Assembly: GCA_026027325.1 (NCBI GenBank)
Contig: JAMSLZ010000001.1
Coordinates: forward strand, 1,054,001-1,118,000
Source of the DNA: Actinomucor elegans
Lineage: Eukaryota; Mucoromycota; Mucoromycetes; Mucorales; Mucoraceae
Direction: 5' to 3'
DNA length: 64,000 nucleotides
The notes beneath the pieces are model-generated. The model did not search any database and was not told the origin of the DNA. It saw nothing but the letters and a program-made list of their open reading frames with translations. Made by a program: the position numbers and the translations under genes. Below are positions 49,716 through 63,089 of the stretch, in pieces (the stretch's first letter is position 1; each line of letters starts with the position of its first letter).

Positions 49716-52700
49716 TTAGCGCATGCGGTATCTAGTGATATATTTACTTACATCTTCATAGCTCTGCTTCTTTTCTCTTCGCTTGACATAGATAACACCT
49801 GATTTAATGATCGATTTCTGGTATTTGCCATTCTGCAGCATATCCACAGATAAAGGCCAATAGCGATCTCCATCTAGTCGAATGGATTTAATTAACTTAT
49901 AGTCTGGAACCACAGTAGGCGCTTCGATACGAACTTGGCGCACTTTTCTTTGAGCTTGCGGTGTCAATCCACCATCATCTTCAAAAATTTCCAACTGCAT
50001 AGGCACACGGCAGGGCTTCTTGTTAGCTACATCAAACGGCAACAGCCAACGCGAATCAATAGCCAAAACCCATAGATGGCGAAGCGCTTGCAAGTGATAT
50101 CGATTATCGTCGGTCACCATAGGGTAAAAAGGGTAGAACGCGCATAATAAGCCAGCAATTGCTTCATTTGAAGTGGTGAGTGTATAGCCACCCAAGCCCA
50201 TGAACAGCAAGCCTAAAGACATGGACACAGCCATATGGTTACCATAAGTCATATCGTTGGTAATGCGTTGATGAAGCTGCTCTAGTCGACTTAGTAGTCG
50301 GTGATTACCCGTACCAGCCATGACCATGGCAGCAGCAGTGCATAATACATCCACACCAGTGCGTACAGCACATTTGGTAACATGTTGTTGAGGCGTCGTT
50401 GCTTGTGTGTTAAGAAGTTTCATAAAATAATCCAGCCGTTCTAAGAGGCAGTTAAAGGCAACTTCATTTTTAGAACCAGCGTATCGTAAGCCTATACATA
50501 AACAAGCTCCACAAATGATATTGAACATGGCTTGATTGGACACTTCTTCATCTATTTGTATATGATAGTGCTCATTCGAATTTGGTTGCTGTGAACTTGT
50601 CTGAATATTACTTGTTGTTGTGGCAGTAGTCGAATTGGAGGTGATAAAGTCTGGCAATTGATCATCAATCCATTTATTGGTAGGTTGAATATTGCTCCAC
50701 ATGATTAGATTCTTGGCTACCACTCGTATCAATAGAAAGTCAGGACGCACATAGTTCAAGTACGGTCTTGTCTCTAACAGCTCAATTGCTTCAGCAACTC
50801 GACTATTTTCAGTTTTAAGATACATCAGTCCTAGTGCAATCGTCGCTCCAGGAGATGTCACATCCAGATTAATAAATCCTGTGGGCTCTTCCTTGCCGCT
50901 ATTCCCTCTGTTATTCTCAGTAAGTGAAGTAGTTGATCGTCCAGTCATCAGAGTATGTAATTTGTTCCGCATCTGTCCGTCAATCAAATGCAAAGCGTCT
51001 TCACCTGCACCCAGTGTAATAAAGCCCAAGGAAAACCCGGCAGCCAGCGCCCTTCCTTCATAATCAGGTTCCAACGTGGAAGGATCACTATATGCATTTT
51101 TACTAATTTCTTTCAGCATCGTAGATCCCATCAGTCTATCACAGGAGTTCATATAAACCAGGCCCATACCCAATAAACTCGTTGCTTGAATCAGGTTCGA
51201 GTGATTAAAAGAGGCAGATTCAGGCGGTAAAAGAGCTGGAATATGCACTGTCAGGACCTTTGTCACCTTGATATCCTTGGTACCTCGATAAGCTACTGCA
51301 GCTCCCAGGATGAAACCTACCGAGACGAGGTCGCACGTCTGTGTCATGAAGCGATACCAATGGACTAAAGGCAGTTTCTTGAGCACACCGTTCAGACCCA
51401 TCGCAAGGAGCACACCACCATGCTGAGGCTCCAACTCGGCAGGGTTACAGAAATTAATCCAAGAATCATTCACATGGTTACTAGGCGAGATACGAAGGCC
51501 TGCTGCAACACCATTATGGAACTGAGGCCAATGCAGGAATTCTTTATTCCAGATTGACTCGTCAATAGCTACTACCGTCCTCAGAGGTAGTATTTTGGCA
51601 GCCATAGTAATCGGTTCAAGCGGTAGAACTTTGGTCAGATCAGGAACGTGTGTACCAAATGCATAAATGCCTCGACCAGCCGCCAATGATAAAGTTCTTT
51701 GGATTAACAAGATGACTTCCGCTTGATGTTTAGTGGACAGATCTTCGTCACTAATCAAGACCATTAATACACTTAAACAACATCTAGTTGTTATGATTCA
51801 CCTACCCTAATTCAGGCTGTTCAGGTACTACATGTTCAGGAACTCGCGTAGCATCCAACATAATTCTCACTTTTTCAATAAAACCGCCAAAACCAAATCT
51901 TAAACGTTCTGTTTCCATATTCAATACATCTGATTCATATATACACTTGTTTACGCGTGTTGCTGAATAGTCTTTCATCAAATCACTCATACTTTGAGGA
52001 TGATCAGAATCCTATTGAGAGCTGTCTGTCAATCAACTCGAACCAATAAAGCCAAAGTCAGTTTACCTTTTGAAACGGAAGCTTGAATGTGTCTGTATTT
52101 GGATCACATACAGTTACTTTCATTTGTAACTGCTTATAGATGTCATCTCTTCCTAGTACATTATATGCTTCTTTGGTCCAATGCACAAGCGGACACAACT
52201 TGAGGTTGTCTAAAGCTTTCAGAATCGGTTGTGCAACAGGATCTATCAGAGTTTCAATGTCTTGCCGAGTGATACGATCCAGAATCATACGCTCGAGTAA
52301 CAAGCTTCGATCTCCTGAAACATGATTGATAGCACCGTATAAAGACCATAGGCTTTTGATAGTTTTAGCGTATGTATGACGACAATGTCCCAAAGAAGGT
52401 TCAAGAGTATTCACGCCGAGCGAGCTCAATAGTGTAGGGTTAGATGAAGTATTGGGAGTCATTTGTCTAAGACAAATTTGGATATCAGGCGGCTCAATCG
52501 ACATACTCACCAAGTCATGCTCCATTAGTTGCACTAAATCAGGGGGAAAAAAAATAAGATATAAAGGTACCCATCACCTACAGAGTGCTTCTACTTACAG
52601 TTCCCAGTAAATGTTGGTTCAATACCATGGTTTTTATAGTAATCAACCCAATCCGGACTTGCTAAAATGATCGAACATTGCATCAATAGGTAACCTAGCA

Positions 52701-55203
52701 GGTTAGCTTGCACAGCCATTGTTTTTTTGATACGATAATCCTCATAAACTACATGCAAGCTGTGAACGATATCCGAAAATATGGTCAAATCCATAGCGAT
52801 ATCTGATTTAAATTCTACAATTTGATCAATCCATGTTGTAGGGATACCTTGCATGTAATTTTCATCCAGTAAAAAGTCATAGTTGTTCGAAACGAAAGTA
52901 GAAGGAAACCCGAATTCCTTCGTGACAAAGTTCGTATTAGACGCTCGAATCTGTCTTAGTTGTACTTCTCGATTAGATAACATATTTTGGGTATTATGCA
53001 CTACTAAAGTAGAACGGCGCAAGTACATCTTCTTCAAGTTATCATTGGTTGCCGAATAATAGTAACCGCCTTTGCCTTTTTCCAGTCGCAGAAATGATAA
53101 TACTACAATAAAGAAAGTGGCCCATTCATTAGAATAAACGTGGTTACAATCGGTAGAGGCTCGATGAAGAGAGGATAGCTCGAGGAAACGACACCATATC
53201 TGAGCAAAGTAGCCAGTAGTAGCACAGTCAATAGCTGCAAAACAGTCGCGCACTAATGAAGTCTCTGGTCGTAGTTTGAACTGATAACGCACCATAGTCC
53301 CGTTATTGAAAAAGACAGTAAAACGATCATAAACAGGATCAATTAGCTTTGCAAGAGTAATTCTATTATCTATAGGCAGCTTCAGAGGTATCCTTGGTAT
53401 TGATGGATCGATAAAGAGCTGAAGCGATCCTGTAGCATCTATGTAAAGCAAATCATTATAGTTGTCTCTGGTTGTATTGATAGGTATAGCAGATCGAGCG
53501 GCAGTTTTCAATTCAATGCAGTTAGCAAGTAGTTGCGTTGCCTTGCTGAGATTAACGACCTGCAAACTTCCAAGCGAGTAATTAATAATACAAATAAGCT
53601 CTTGTCCGTTCAAATCATGAATAAGAAAAGCATCCGATCTAACATTTCTGAGGGTTTTCAGGCGTCTAATTGTCCAGAGCATATTAGTACTATGATTAAG
53701 GGCTAGCGTAATATCCGCTTACTTGGTGTTTGAATTCTCTGTCCATAATAATCTCAAAGAAATCTCGCTGGGATCCAATAATTCATGGTAGATATCTTTT
53801 TCCAATTCATTTTCATGTAGGACATCTTCATCATCAGAAATGTAATCTTCATGGAATTGAGCGTAAGGCTCCATCACATCAGTTCTTTGTTTCTTTCTTC
53901 TATTTGGCACTGCTTTGTTATTGAATCGCTTCTTTGGTAGTGGGTGTACGCCTTTTCTTTTCGTGTTTGTCATTGGAGGAAGGAATGTGGTAGCACTATA
54001 TTGATGCATGACTGATTGATTCTTTTCTTTTTTACGCTCATATGTCCAGATATAATGCTTATGATCTTTGATATTTAGAGTAACAATGACAGGTAAACGT
54101 CCTTTTGCTGAAACCTTGGTTGTAGCAAATAATAGTTTCTGTGGATTTGTCAATGGCTCTGGTAGTGTTGAAATCCCAGCATTATTCACATCTTTAGATT
54201 TGACAGGACAAGCGCCTCTCAATGGATGTGTCACCGTAACAAAAAACGAAGAAATCTCAGAGCCTCCTCCAGAAGTGCTAGCACTCGATCCTACTCTAGC
54301 GTGAACATGGCGAGTCTTTGGTTTTATCGACGAGAGAGCATGATGATTATTGGTAACCATTGGACTGAAACTAGTCATACTGGTAGACCTTCCTTTGCCC
54401 TTTCTCGAAAGTTTCCCCGGTGCATATTTTCGACTGACCAAGACACCCATATCCAACGGCACAACATCTCCAATTTCAAATGGTATATGTGCAGTGATGT
54501 TCAAACCATCCTCAAAATGAATCTTTATGCAGTCTTGAAATACAATACATAATGCGCGTCTTTGTAATCCATGATCTTTTTCTTCCAAGTCGGGTATATT
54601 GAGCGAACCTAAAGGTTTTTTCAGAGGATCATACTGCTCTTCCTCTTCTTCTTCATTGTCGTCTTTGGTCACTGACTTATTGAAATTGATGATGGATTGG
54701 GGACCCTTTTTCTCCCAATAGCCTTCCACTAAATGTTTGTCTCCACCCAAATCGTTCAGAATAGTATCGACTGCTGGCTTGTTAGTAGGGTCGCTTTTAA
54801 AAAAGGTTGATGTGACCGGAAACCATGCAAACAAGAACTGCTGAATCGTCTGGTCTTCAGCACTATAATCAAATGTTTTCATCACATAGCCGCTACGGCT
54901 CCAAACGACCGTCGATCCCTTGACATAAACTTCTTGTTCGACCTGAATAGCTGGATTATCTAATTTTCCTTGCTGGTAAAGACTTCGTTCGTCTAATCGA
55001 TCGCCAGCATCGATAGAGACAGTATCTGAAATGCTGAACAATTGATGAATCGTGCGTGGTGTTGGAAATTGCTTTTGTGAAGAGCCTAGATCGAGAGCTG
55101 AAAAGTCAATGACCGGATTCTTGGTTGATTCTTGGCCTAAGTGAGGTCTTTTTTCGAGGAAATCTTTTCCAAAGGGTTTGTAATTCCCAAGTTCTATAAG
55201 CAT
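49716..55203 (-). CDS. APC1: Anaphase-promoting complex subunit 1
   Basis: Largest scaffold subunit of the APC/C ubiquitin ligase, which drives exit from mitosis. Five exons give about 1760 residues; introns at about 53683-53718, 52535-52590, 51991-52057 and 51765-51801 are short. I choose ATG 55203 (MLIELGNYKPFGKDFLEKRP); an ATG 36 nt upstream is in frame. The N-terminal beta-propeller contains acidic and basic low-complexity inserts (KDDNEEEEEEQYDPL, KKRFNNKAVPNRRKKQRTD). The C-terminal half has the proteasome/cyclosome repeats (HGGVLLAMGLNGVLKKLPLV, LLGMGLVYMNSC, GRALAAGFSLGFITLGAGED, SPGATIALGLMYLKT, MAVSMSLGLLFMGLGGYTLT). The gene is convergent with CYT1, 283 bp away, with a TA-dinucleotide run in the gap. 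Confidence 0.93.
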
Positions 55204-56681
55204 TTTGGTCGGTATATTTATGGGTATGCAGAGATACAAGGAAAAGAATATTACGAAATTAAAGCACTTGGAAGTAATGTGTCACTGCGGGATTCACGCG
55301 CCCATCAAGACAGGACGCGTCTGACATTATGATAGGTATACCCTTTGGATATAAATTGCAAACATGGCTGTAGGATTTGGTTGATCTCTACTACTGCCTT
55401 TCTGATTGGTATTTTCTCCTGCAATTTACTGTGTATTAAATATTGTGTTTGTCAAGCTACTATATTTGATCGTTTAATGTTCTTGATAGTTAAGTTACGA
55501 ATCGTTTCTGTCTGGTAACAAAAAGAATCGCCAACCACAATCTACACTACTGAGGAAGAAACAGCATTTTTCACAGAATTGGTTGTTTTACTTGCATCCT
55601 TTTGAAAAGCATTATTATTTTGAGCACCATGATCTTCCAATTGAAATGGTGTTTCGGTAGTATTATAAATTTTTCACTGAATCTACTTCTATAAAAGCCT
55701 TGTTCAAAGTTTTATCAGTATTGTTACTGCCATTTCTCAAGCTCATTGCTAAAGCAATGGTTTTGATTCCATTTCATCCACTTTTCCTTTAAAATCATCA
55801 AAAATTTTAATAAAGATGGTTTGAATATGCCAATATAATGTGATATCCTATTGTATACAGCTCTAGTAACAGTAGTCAGAATAAAGCACAACATTCATAT
55901 ACATTATGAAAAACATTTCATCGAACACAGAGATAAAATGTCAATAAACATTGGAATGATTGACTATTTGAGTGATATAATACCTGACTGAAGGATTAAA
56001 TGCATCTGCATAAGGAAGTGCTATTGTCTCAATTGATGTTTGCACAGCATAGCTACCAATGAAAAATATGAATAGGGTACACGGTTATTATGACTTAAAT
56101 GCAATCCTCTTTCTCCTAAGCTTCTCTACAGCTTTTGCGCCTTCCTAAACCTCCACCAATCAATAAGTATTGCAGCTTAATCCAGTCATCAATTAAAAGA
56201 GGAAGATATAAGGGTTTGACGCGTCTCCCCTTCTACAGCATCTCCTAGTGCTGGAACATTTAATCGATTACAAATGCTGTTGTTTGCTCAAGAAAAAGTT
56301 ATTGCAACATTTTTGTCAACTAGACAGCCAATATTACTCTTTCCATAAATCTTGTTGAACAAGAAATGATCTTTTCAATCAACAAATGCTTTAAACAATT
56401 CCTATTGTTTCAAACACATTCCCTTTCTATAACACAATACCTTAATCTACATTAAAAAGAGGCATTTATTTTTCTTTTTGTGCATACGATGAAGGCGATA
56501 TTGAATAATATTAAAAAAAAGGATCTATTCGAATTGTTCGACTTCGTCTCCTTTTTTAGAGTTGTTGATTGTACAAGAAGATTGGCTACTGATGATTGTT
56601 GAGCAGAATGGCGGGAAACAGAGACAGAGATAAGAAATGAGAGAAAGAATGGGGGTTATATATAAAAAAAAAAGATCTAAT
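55204..56681. other. Intergenic region, nothing recognised
   Basis: 1.5 kb between APC1 (start side) and RPB10 (end side), both on the minus strand; the APC1 promoter should lie in its first part. AT-rich, no open frame of interest, no repeat core recognised. Confidence 0.55.
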
Positions 56682-57021
56682 TTAGTTGCGTCCTCGTTCT
56701 CTTGAGCGTTCCAAAGCTATTGAAAAAAAAAAGTTAGATAACAAGAATATATACACCTATCGGATAAGGGACTTACGATTGTAATGCAAGAGCTTTTCAA
56801 TCAAGTCGACATGAGTCAAAACCATACGTCTACAACAGTAACGCTTGAGTCCAAGAGCATCTAATGCCTCACTATTCATATAATATTATTAATCCAATTC
56901 ACATTACAGAATCATTCTGTATTTACCCTTCTGAGTATTCGGCTTGCAATAAAGATAAATAATTATCCCACTTGTTACCAATGACTTTACCACATGAGAA
57001 GCAACGAACAGGAATAATCAT
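56682..57021 (-). CDS. RPB10: RNA polymerase I/II/III shared subunit RPABC5
   Basis: Zinc-binding subunit common to all three nuclear RNA polymerases. Three exons give about 73 residues. The start at 57021 gives [20 protein letters not shown], with the first zinc pair CFSC, then [12 protein letters not shown]. The middle exon, [20 protein letters not shown], holds the atypical adjacent cysteine pair CC of the family, then [10 protein letters not shown]. The last exon adds [11 protein letters not shown]; yeast ends near PLEKRD, so the end is slightly longer. The short intron next to the CTT TGG acceptor begins after the C of AATC, giving the expected N-P-L-E. Confidence 0.96.
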
Positions 57022-57151
57022 TTTAAAGCAATTATAGTTTTAATGTAAAGAGGTTTTTGGTCACTATGAGCCAAAAAGAAAAAAAAAAACTACAGCCAAA
57101 TGATTGAAGTCGGGATCTGAAACAAATTGTGACTGTATTCCTTTGTGGCTT

Positions 57152-58669
57152 TTATTGAATCTGATAGACATTTAATGCACCTGAATTGTTCACGCTTGTG
57201 CCACCAGCAGCAATTCGTATATGGTTATCATGGTAATAAGCCTGTAAACTGTTCAGTTTACCGATCGAATCATCAAGTTTGTACATGGATAAAATGCGGG
57301 ATTCAGATGTAGGATCCCATAATGTAATTCTGCCGTTTGCTCCACCAGAAATAAGATTCAGTTTTGCGTCTTGACCTGTTAAAAAAGACCTAATTGCAAA
57401 CAATGAGGGGCTGATAGCTATGAGTACATAATAGGTACTTACAAGCAGTTCACTAACGAATTATGCCCATTTTCAAGTCTGATCTCTTGCAGTTTCTTTT
57501 GTTTTTTATTGGGTGGAGCCAAAAGCTGGATAGTTGTATCGCCTAGGCCAGCAGCAATCCATTCACCACTGGGAGATGTGGCCATTTTATACACAAAAGG
57601 CGGATTAAACATTTGCGCCGCTGTTGGTTCTTTTGGATCTATCAGAAAAAGAAACTGTCAGCTAGTTCCAATAGTTTCAAAACAAGACGAATTGATGCAT
57701 TACTCATATCGTAAATATTGGTAGGTAATCCTCGAGAAAAATCCCACTCGTATACTTTGCTATCCATACCACCAGACCAGACTAGGCAGAAGACACATTT
57801 TAGTGATCGAATATTAAGCCATTACTAGTACATACCTTCCCAAGACTTTTTGGGTCTGAAGTTGACAGACATACATATCTAATAGCAGTCAATTAGACTT
57901 AATACGATAGAGACTATAGTACGTTCTTACACTGCTATGCTTTTTTGACGTTTTTTTGTGGATTTTATGGCTACCCAAATCAACTTGGCAAATAGTTAGA
58001 GATACTATTTATCAATTGGCTTGTTTCATCAATGCTTTACTAATATTAACGACGCCCTCATCATCCGCAGTGGCCAAGAACTTGTTATTATCATTCACAT
58101 CAATCTAGTTTCCATAAAAGAAGCTCAATAACCATTCATCTCTAAAGCTTAATTTTCTTACGCTATTAATCTCATCATGACTAAAGGCGTATGTTTGCAC
58201 AGGCTCTGTCAAAATAATCCCTTCTGTTCTTAAATCATATGTATATACCTAAAAAAGATGTTAACTCGTTCAAACACTAGTGTATCATAAAGAGATGCGT
58301 ACGTTTGCACCAGAAGAAAGATAAAGATGAGGCAAGCTTGATTTCTTTGCAAATTTGACGCTTGTGACCTTGAAATATGCATAAGACAAGACTACACACA
58401 TATACAATTTCTATATACTTTACTGGTTCGTTCAAGTTTTTAATGCCCTTAATAACCTTTTTGGACCTGAGGTCCCATATCCTGCAGGTATTGTCCTCTA
58501 TTGAAATAATAAGTATATACTATTAAGCTGCCAAAGACGAGAAAATATTACCTGAACCAGACGCCAAAACTTGCTCTCCTAAAAACGAATCCTTGGCATA
58601 TTCGACTGTAAGAACCGAAGCTTGATGACCTTTCAGTTCATACACTGGTTTAATAGATTCTATGCTCAT
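57152..58669 (-). CDS. WDR53: WDR53-like WD40 repeat protein
   Basis: A WD40 beta-propeller of about 350 residues in roughly ten exons. The start at 58669 gives MSIESIKPVYELKGHQASVL, then an SGSEDNTCRIWDLRSKKVIK repeat. The third and fourth repeats read FSHDEINS.IDVNDNN and ATADDEG.V, which match the DEIN and ADD-G patterns of animal WDR53. Further repeats have VWSGGMDSKVYEWDFSRGLP, ATSPSGEWIAAGLGDTTIQL and SGGANGRITLWDPTSESRIL. WDR53 is reported as a CUL4-DDB1-associated protein, so a ligase-adaptor role is possible but inferred. It could be another short WD40 protein. The gene shares a 138-bp upstream gap with TSR1. Confidence 0.72.
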
Positions 58670-58807
58670 GTTGGTTTACAATAGTCGAGGAATAGTGGCT
58701 GAACCACTGCCCCACAGTGTACATGAAAAAAGTGACTGTCAAGTTTAAAAAAGAAGTCCATTGATCGAGAAAGAAAAAAAAGGTTTTATAAGCTTTGTTA
58801 ACTCACT
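58670..58807. promoter_or_regulatory. Shared divergent promoter, WDR53-like and TSR1
   Basis: Only 138 bp separate the two start codons. The TSR1 side has a TTTTATAA element at about 58785 and a purine-rich stretch (GAGAAAGAAAAAAAAGG). The other side is more GC-containing (ACCACTGCCCCACAGTGT, an imperfect palindrome at about 58703). With so little space both genes must share control DNA. No known ribosome-biogenesis element was identified. Confidence 0.5.
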
Positions 58808-61283
58808 ATGGAACATCGTCACCGAGCAGGTAGTTCGCATCAGTCCAACAAACCTTTCAAAAGTCGCCATGCCACCAAGGGAGCTTTGAGAGAAGCCTCA
58901 AAAGGTAAAATCAACCGTACTGCTGTCAAACAAGCCAACAATGTCAAGACAGTTTCCAAGGCCGATCGCCGCCATGCCGCCAAAATCATTCAACAAAAGA
59001 AGAGAGAGGACATTACTCGCATCAGTCGTATCTTTGAAGGAAGACAAGGTGCCCCCAAGATCGTACCTGTCTTGCCTTTGTGTCCTGACAGCGATGTTGA
59101 GGCTGCCATTGAGGCACTTTACCGTTCTCTCAGCCAAGAAATGCCAGCCCAGGCTAAAGACGAAGCCACTATTATGAATGTTGAGCGCTTCAAGCAAAAG
59201 ATTCAATTTGTGCCTCTCAAGCGCAACTTTATCGATGTGATTGATGCTTTCAAGGTTGCTGACTTTGGTCTCTTGCTGATGTCTGCCGACGTCGAAGTGG
59301 ATCAGTTTGGTATCAACTGTTTGTTGGCTATTCTGAACCAAGGTATTGTGAATGTAGTACCTGTTGTGCAAAACATTGAGAACACACCTGTCAAACTCCG
59401 TACCAGCTTGAGAAAGTCTTTGGTTGCTTTTATTCAACAATTTTTCCCCGAAGAAGAGCATTTGTTCACTTTGGATACCGATAATGATTGTATCAGCGTA
59501 TTGCGTTATATCACAGCTCAACGCCCCAAGCCCATGTCATGGCGTGATAATCATCCTTACATGTTAGCCGAACAGGTTGCATACGATCCTGTGTCTGCTG
59601 AAACAGGTGTACTCAAGGTCACTGGTTATGCTCGTGGTAACCCCTTTAATGCCAATCGTTTGGTTCACCTCCAAAACTTTGGTGATTTCCAGATCCAACA
59701 AATCACCAGTGCTGCCATTACTACCAGTGCTTCCGATATGCAAGAAGACGCCGATGTCATTGATACCCCTAATCCTGCCGAACAAGATGATTTGATTGCC
59801 GAGAATGAGCCTGATCTCATGGGTAATGAACAGACTTGGCCCACAGAAGAAGAATTGGCTGAAGCAGACGCTCGCGTACGTCGTATTCGTAACTTGGACG
59901 GTGAGGAGGAAAACAAGAAGCGTGTTCCCAAGGGTACTTCCTCTTATCAAGCCGCTTGGATTTTTGATGATGATGATGCTGATTACAGTGAAGAGGAGGA
60001 AGAGGATGGTGATATGGTCATGGATGACGGGGATGAAGATGATGATCTTGTTCAACCTGCTTCTATTCCAGGCGAACAGGATGATGAAGAATATGAAGAG
60101 ATTGATATGGATGGCAAAGACGAGAATGCGGATGAGTTTGATGCTGAAGAAGAAGCTAGACAATACGAGGAATATCTCAAGAAGAGACAAGAGGAATATC
60201 AAAACCATACCGATTTCCCTGATGAGATTGATACACCTACACATATGACTGCTAGAGAACGTTTTGCTCGTTATCGTGGTCTTCAATCCTTTAGAACCTC
60301 GCCTTGGGATCCTTATGAGAATCTTCCTATTGATTATGGAAGAATCTTTCAATTTGAAAATTTTGGCCGTACCAAGATGCGTGTTGTGAGCCAAGCTATT
60401 GTTGGCAATGTCAAGCCTGGTAGAAGAGTTACTGTCTGGATCAGTAATGTACCTATTCAAGCTTTTGGTAAGTGGTCGAACTTTAGCATTAAATGGATTT
60501 CTAATCATACTCTATAGAGGCTTACGATAAAACTAGACCTTTTATCTTGTTTGGTCTTTTGCAATATGAGCATAAAATGTCACTGATCAACTTGCAGGTC
60601 CAGCGTGATAATGCCTATGAAGAGACTGTCAAGTCCAAAGATCCTATGGTGATGCATATGGGTTTCAGAAGATACAATGTTAAGCCTATTTACTCTCAGA
60701 ATACCAACAAGGGTACAAACCATGTACACAAGTTTGAACGCTTCATGAAGTTAGGCCGCTCTTATGTAGCTACCATCTACGGTCCTGTTGTTTTTGGTAA
60801 AATGCCTGTCATGTTTTATAAGGAAACAGATAATATCAATGGTAAGTTGAAGTTATATAAGCTTACATGTCGGATAACTAACCTGTATGAATAGAACCCA
60901 TCTTGGTATCTTCAGGTACATTCATGGACGTAGATGTAAAGCGTATCATTGCCAAGCGTATTATTTTGAGTGGTCATCCTTTCAAATGTCATAAAAGATC
61001 GGCAGTGATTCGATTCATGTTCTTTAATGTTGAAGATATCTACTGGTTTAAGCCTGTCCAGCTCACAACAAAATACGGCCGTGTAGGTCATATCAGCGAA
61101 TCATTAGGTACACATGGTTATATGAAGTGTATATTTGATGGTACTTTAACGCAACAAGATACAATCATGATGTGTCTTTACAAGCGTATTTTCCCCAAGT
61201 GGAACACGGAGTTATATAGAGGTGGTTTAGACAAGTCCGTTGAAGAATCTACTGTAGTCAAGAGTACTGCTATGGAAGAATAA
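58808..61283 (+). CDS. TSR1: TSR1 pre-40S ribosome biogenesis factor
   Basis: GTPase-like factor of the BMS1/TSR1 family, required for late 20S pre-rRNA and 40S subunit maturation. Three exons give about 780 residues. The start at 58808 gives [20 protein letters not shown], then [17 protein letters not shown], the family's basic opening. The degenerate GTPase-like region follows ([20 protein letters not shown]). A long acidic segment (about 59990-60170) is followed by the C-terminal AARP2CN/DUF663 domains: [58 protein letters not shown] and [20 protein letters not shown]. Introns at about 60466-60516 and 60841-60894 join in frame. The P-loop of BMS1 is not visible, as expected for TSR1. Confidence 0.95.
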
Positions 61284-63089
61284 TCTCATGTTAAATATTT
61301 TGCATACTGAATAATAATAAAAAAAAACTTTAGAGAAAAGCAATAAAAAGTAGTCTATAGTTGGTTGTAATTAAGATTCAGAATGAATATCTAGTATCGC
61401 TAAATTGCAAATAACAATATATACAAGGATAGGCAAGTAGTCTAATATCGCTTTTGCAGAGTCATATATTGGCGTCATCACTAATAACCATGTACTGTAG
61501 TATGCTTTTACCGTCTCTACAGCATTGTATCTCTAACCGCTCATATGAATTGCGCAGTTTCCGGAATGTGAGTGAACCAGAATACATATCAAAATAGCAC
61601 GCATTGACAGATGACCTGCAAAGCCTGATAAGAACTAATATCGATTAAAGATGTCGATAATTTGTCTGTACGTTGGTCAACTAAGGAAAATAAACGTGCA
61701 TGATAACAGTTTGCAGGAACGAATTTTAGTAATATTCTATTGCATCCTGAATAATTAAAAAGCTATTTTAAAAGAGCCCGAGATAGTATTCAAGTAATCA
61801 ATGATTTCTGGCGTTTTTAAATCTCTAGCGACATAATTTGATCTGTTTCTGATTATAAATATATTGAGAAATCATACATGTCCTGACTCTTAGCTTTAAA
61901 TATTGCAATAGCCTTGATATCGCTAGATTCATGAAAATATTGGTTATAATTATTGTAGACGTATGGGTTGATTTGACTGGCTATCGGTGACTGAAGATGG
62001 TTCTGTTGTCGTCTGTCATCATTTTCACAATGAGAGTAAAATTCATGACAAATTCAAGTGAATATCGAATGAATCAACGATTTCGCCTGGATTTAAAGTG
62101 AAATATCAAGTGAATACACGCTAAAATTTATTTCCATGGTTTTTTTTATGTTTCAATTAGAGGATTTTCAAGTAAATCGAAAGCAAATTGCAGGTGAACC
62201 TTTTACAGTGATTTTCCTGCAAATCGGGTTAACTTAAAATCGCTTGATTTTTTCCCATAGTGCATCGTTGTATCTTTGGCGACATTTTTAATATTTCAAA
62301 TTTTCTTTTAGATCAATGTACGGTTTTGACCTCCAGAATATTCTTGAAACAAGAGATGTTGTCTCGATTGATATATATTATCAGCATCAACAAAAGCAAG
62401 AGCCATTAAATAACTCCGATTTTCATTTTTTTTATTTTTGGAATAATAGCTAGGCTCACTGATTTTGCGAAATTTAAATCCAGACCGATGGCATGGTGCT
62501 TTAAATCTTAGTTTAAATGTAGCATCCATACTTGGGATGAGCTGTTGCACTTGATAGGACTTCAGATCTATTGTTATTCTTTGTATTCACTGATTTGTGG
62601 GCACTTATTCTTCATTAGTCGGGTGCGCTTGTATAATAAAAATGAGCTATTGATCTGTTTCGTTTACCAAAAAGCACGTACATATAATGTTGAATTGAGC
62701 ACTTTACAACCTTTGAAGCACAGGCCATTCAAAGGGTTGACTCAAGGGATATGTTACCAAGAGCTGAATACAATAGAGAATCATGCATTAAATGAGATGC
62801 AGGTGAAACCTTCTGTTTTCTTTATTTCGATTCAATGATTTATGAAGGGTTGATGGACTTTAAAATGCATGTGCTTCCGGGGATCGTTTATCCGTTAGAA
62901 GGTCGATTAATGGGCTTGTATCATACTTTATCACGCCCGAGCTCAGAGTTTATATAGCTTTTATCTATATACGGGGTTCTATTCAAACCCAGTAGTAAAT
63001 GACCCAGCAAACGGGTGCAGCTGGTACACACCGTTTTTTTTTTTTTTTCTTCTTTCCCTCGAACAAAAAAAAAAGTACTTGCTTGCGAT
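61284..63089. other. Intergenic region, nothing certain
   Basis: 1.8 kb, AT-rich. A short stretch near 62495-62550 (ATCTTAGTTTAAATGTAGCA, then GGATGAGCTGTTGCAC) resembles a deleted copy of the dispersed repeat but is weak. Around 62050-62230 short CAAGTGAAT-like words recur. The last 200 bp contain a T-run (63033-63048) and probably the promoter of the methyltransferase gene. Confidence 0.5.

Noticed and set aside
58898..59521. Antisense open frame of 207 codons opposite TSR1
   Set aside because: Shadow of the conserved TSR1 N-terminal half; no domain or start context of its own.
59564..60508. Antisense open frame of 314 codons opposite TSR1
   Set aside because: It mirrors TSR1 exactly, and its Ile/Phe-rich composition is the reverse complement of the acidic Asp/Glu segment. 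TSR1 motifs prove the plus strand is coding.
62495..62555. Additional copy of the dispersed repeat
   Set aside because: Only the middle and right blocks match, with a deletion between; kept out of the counted set.
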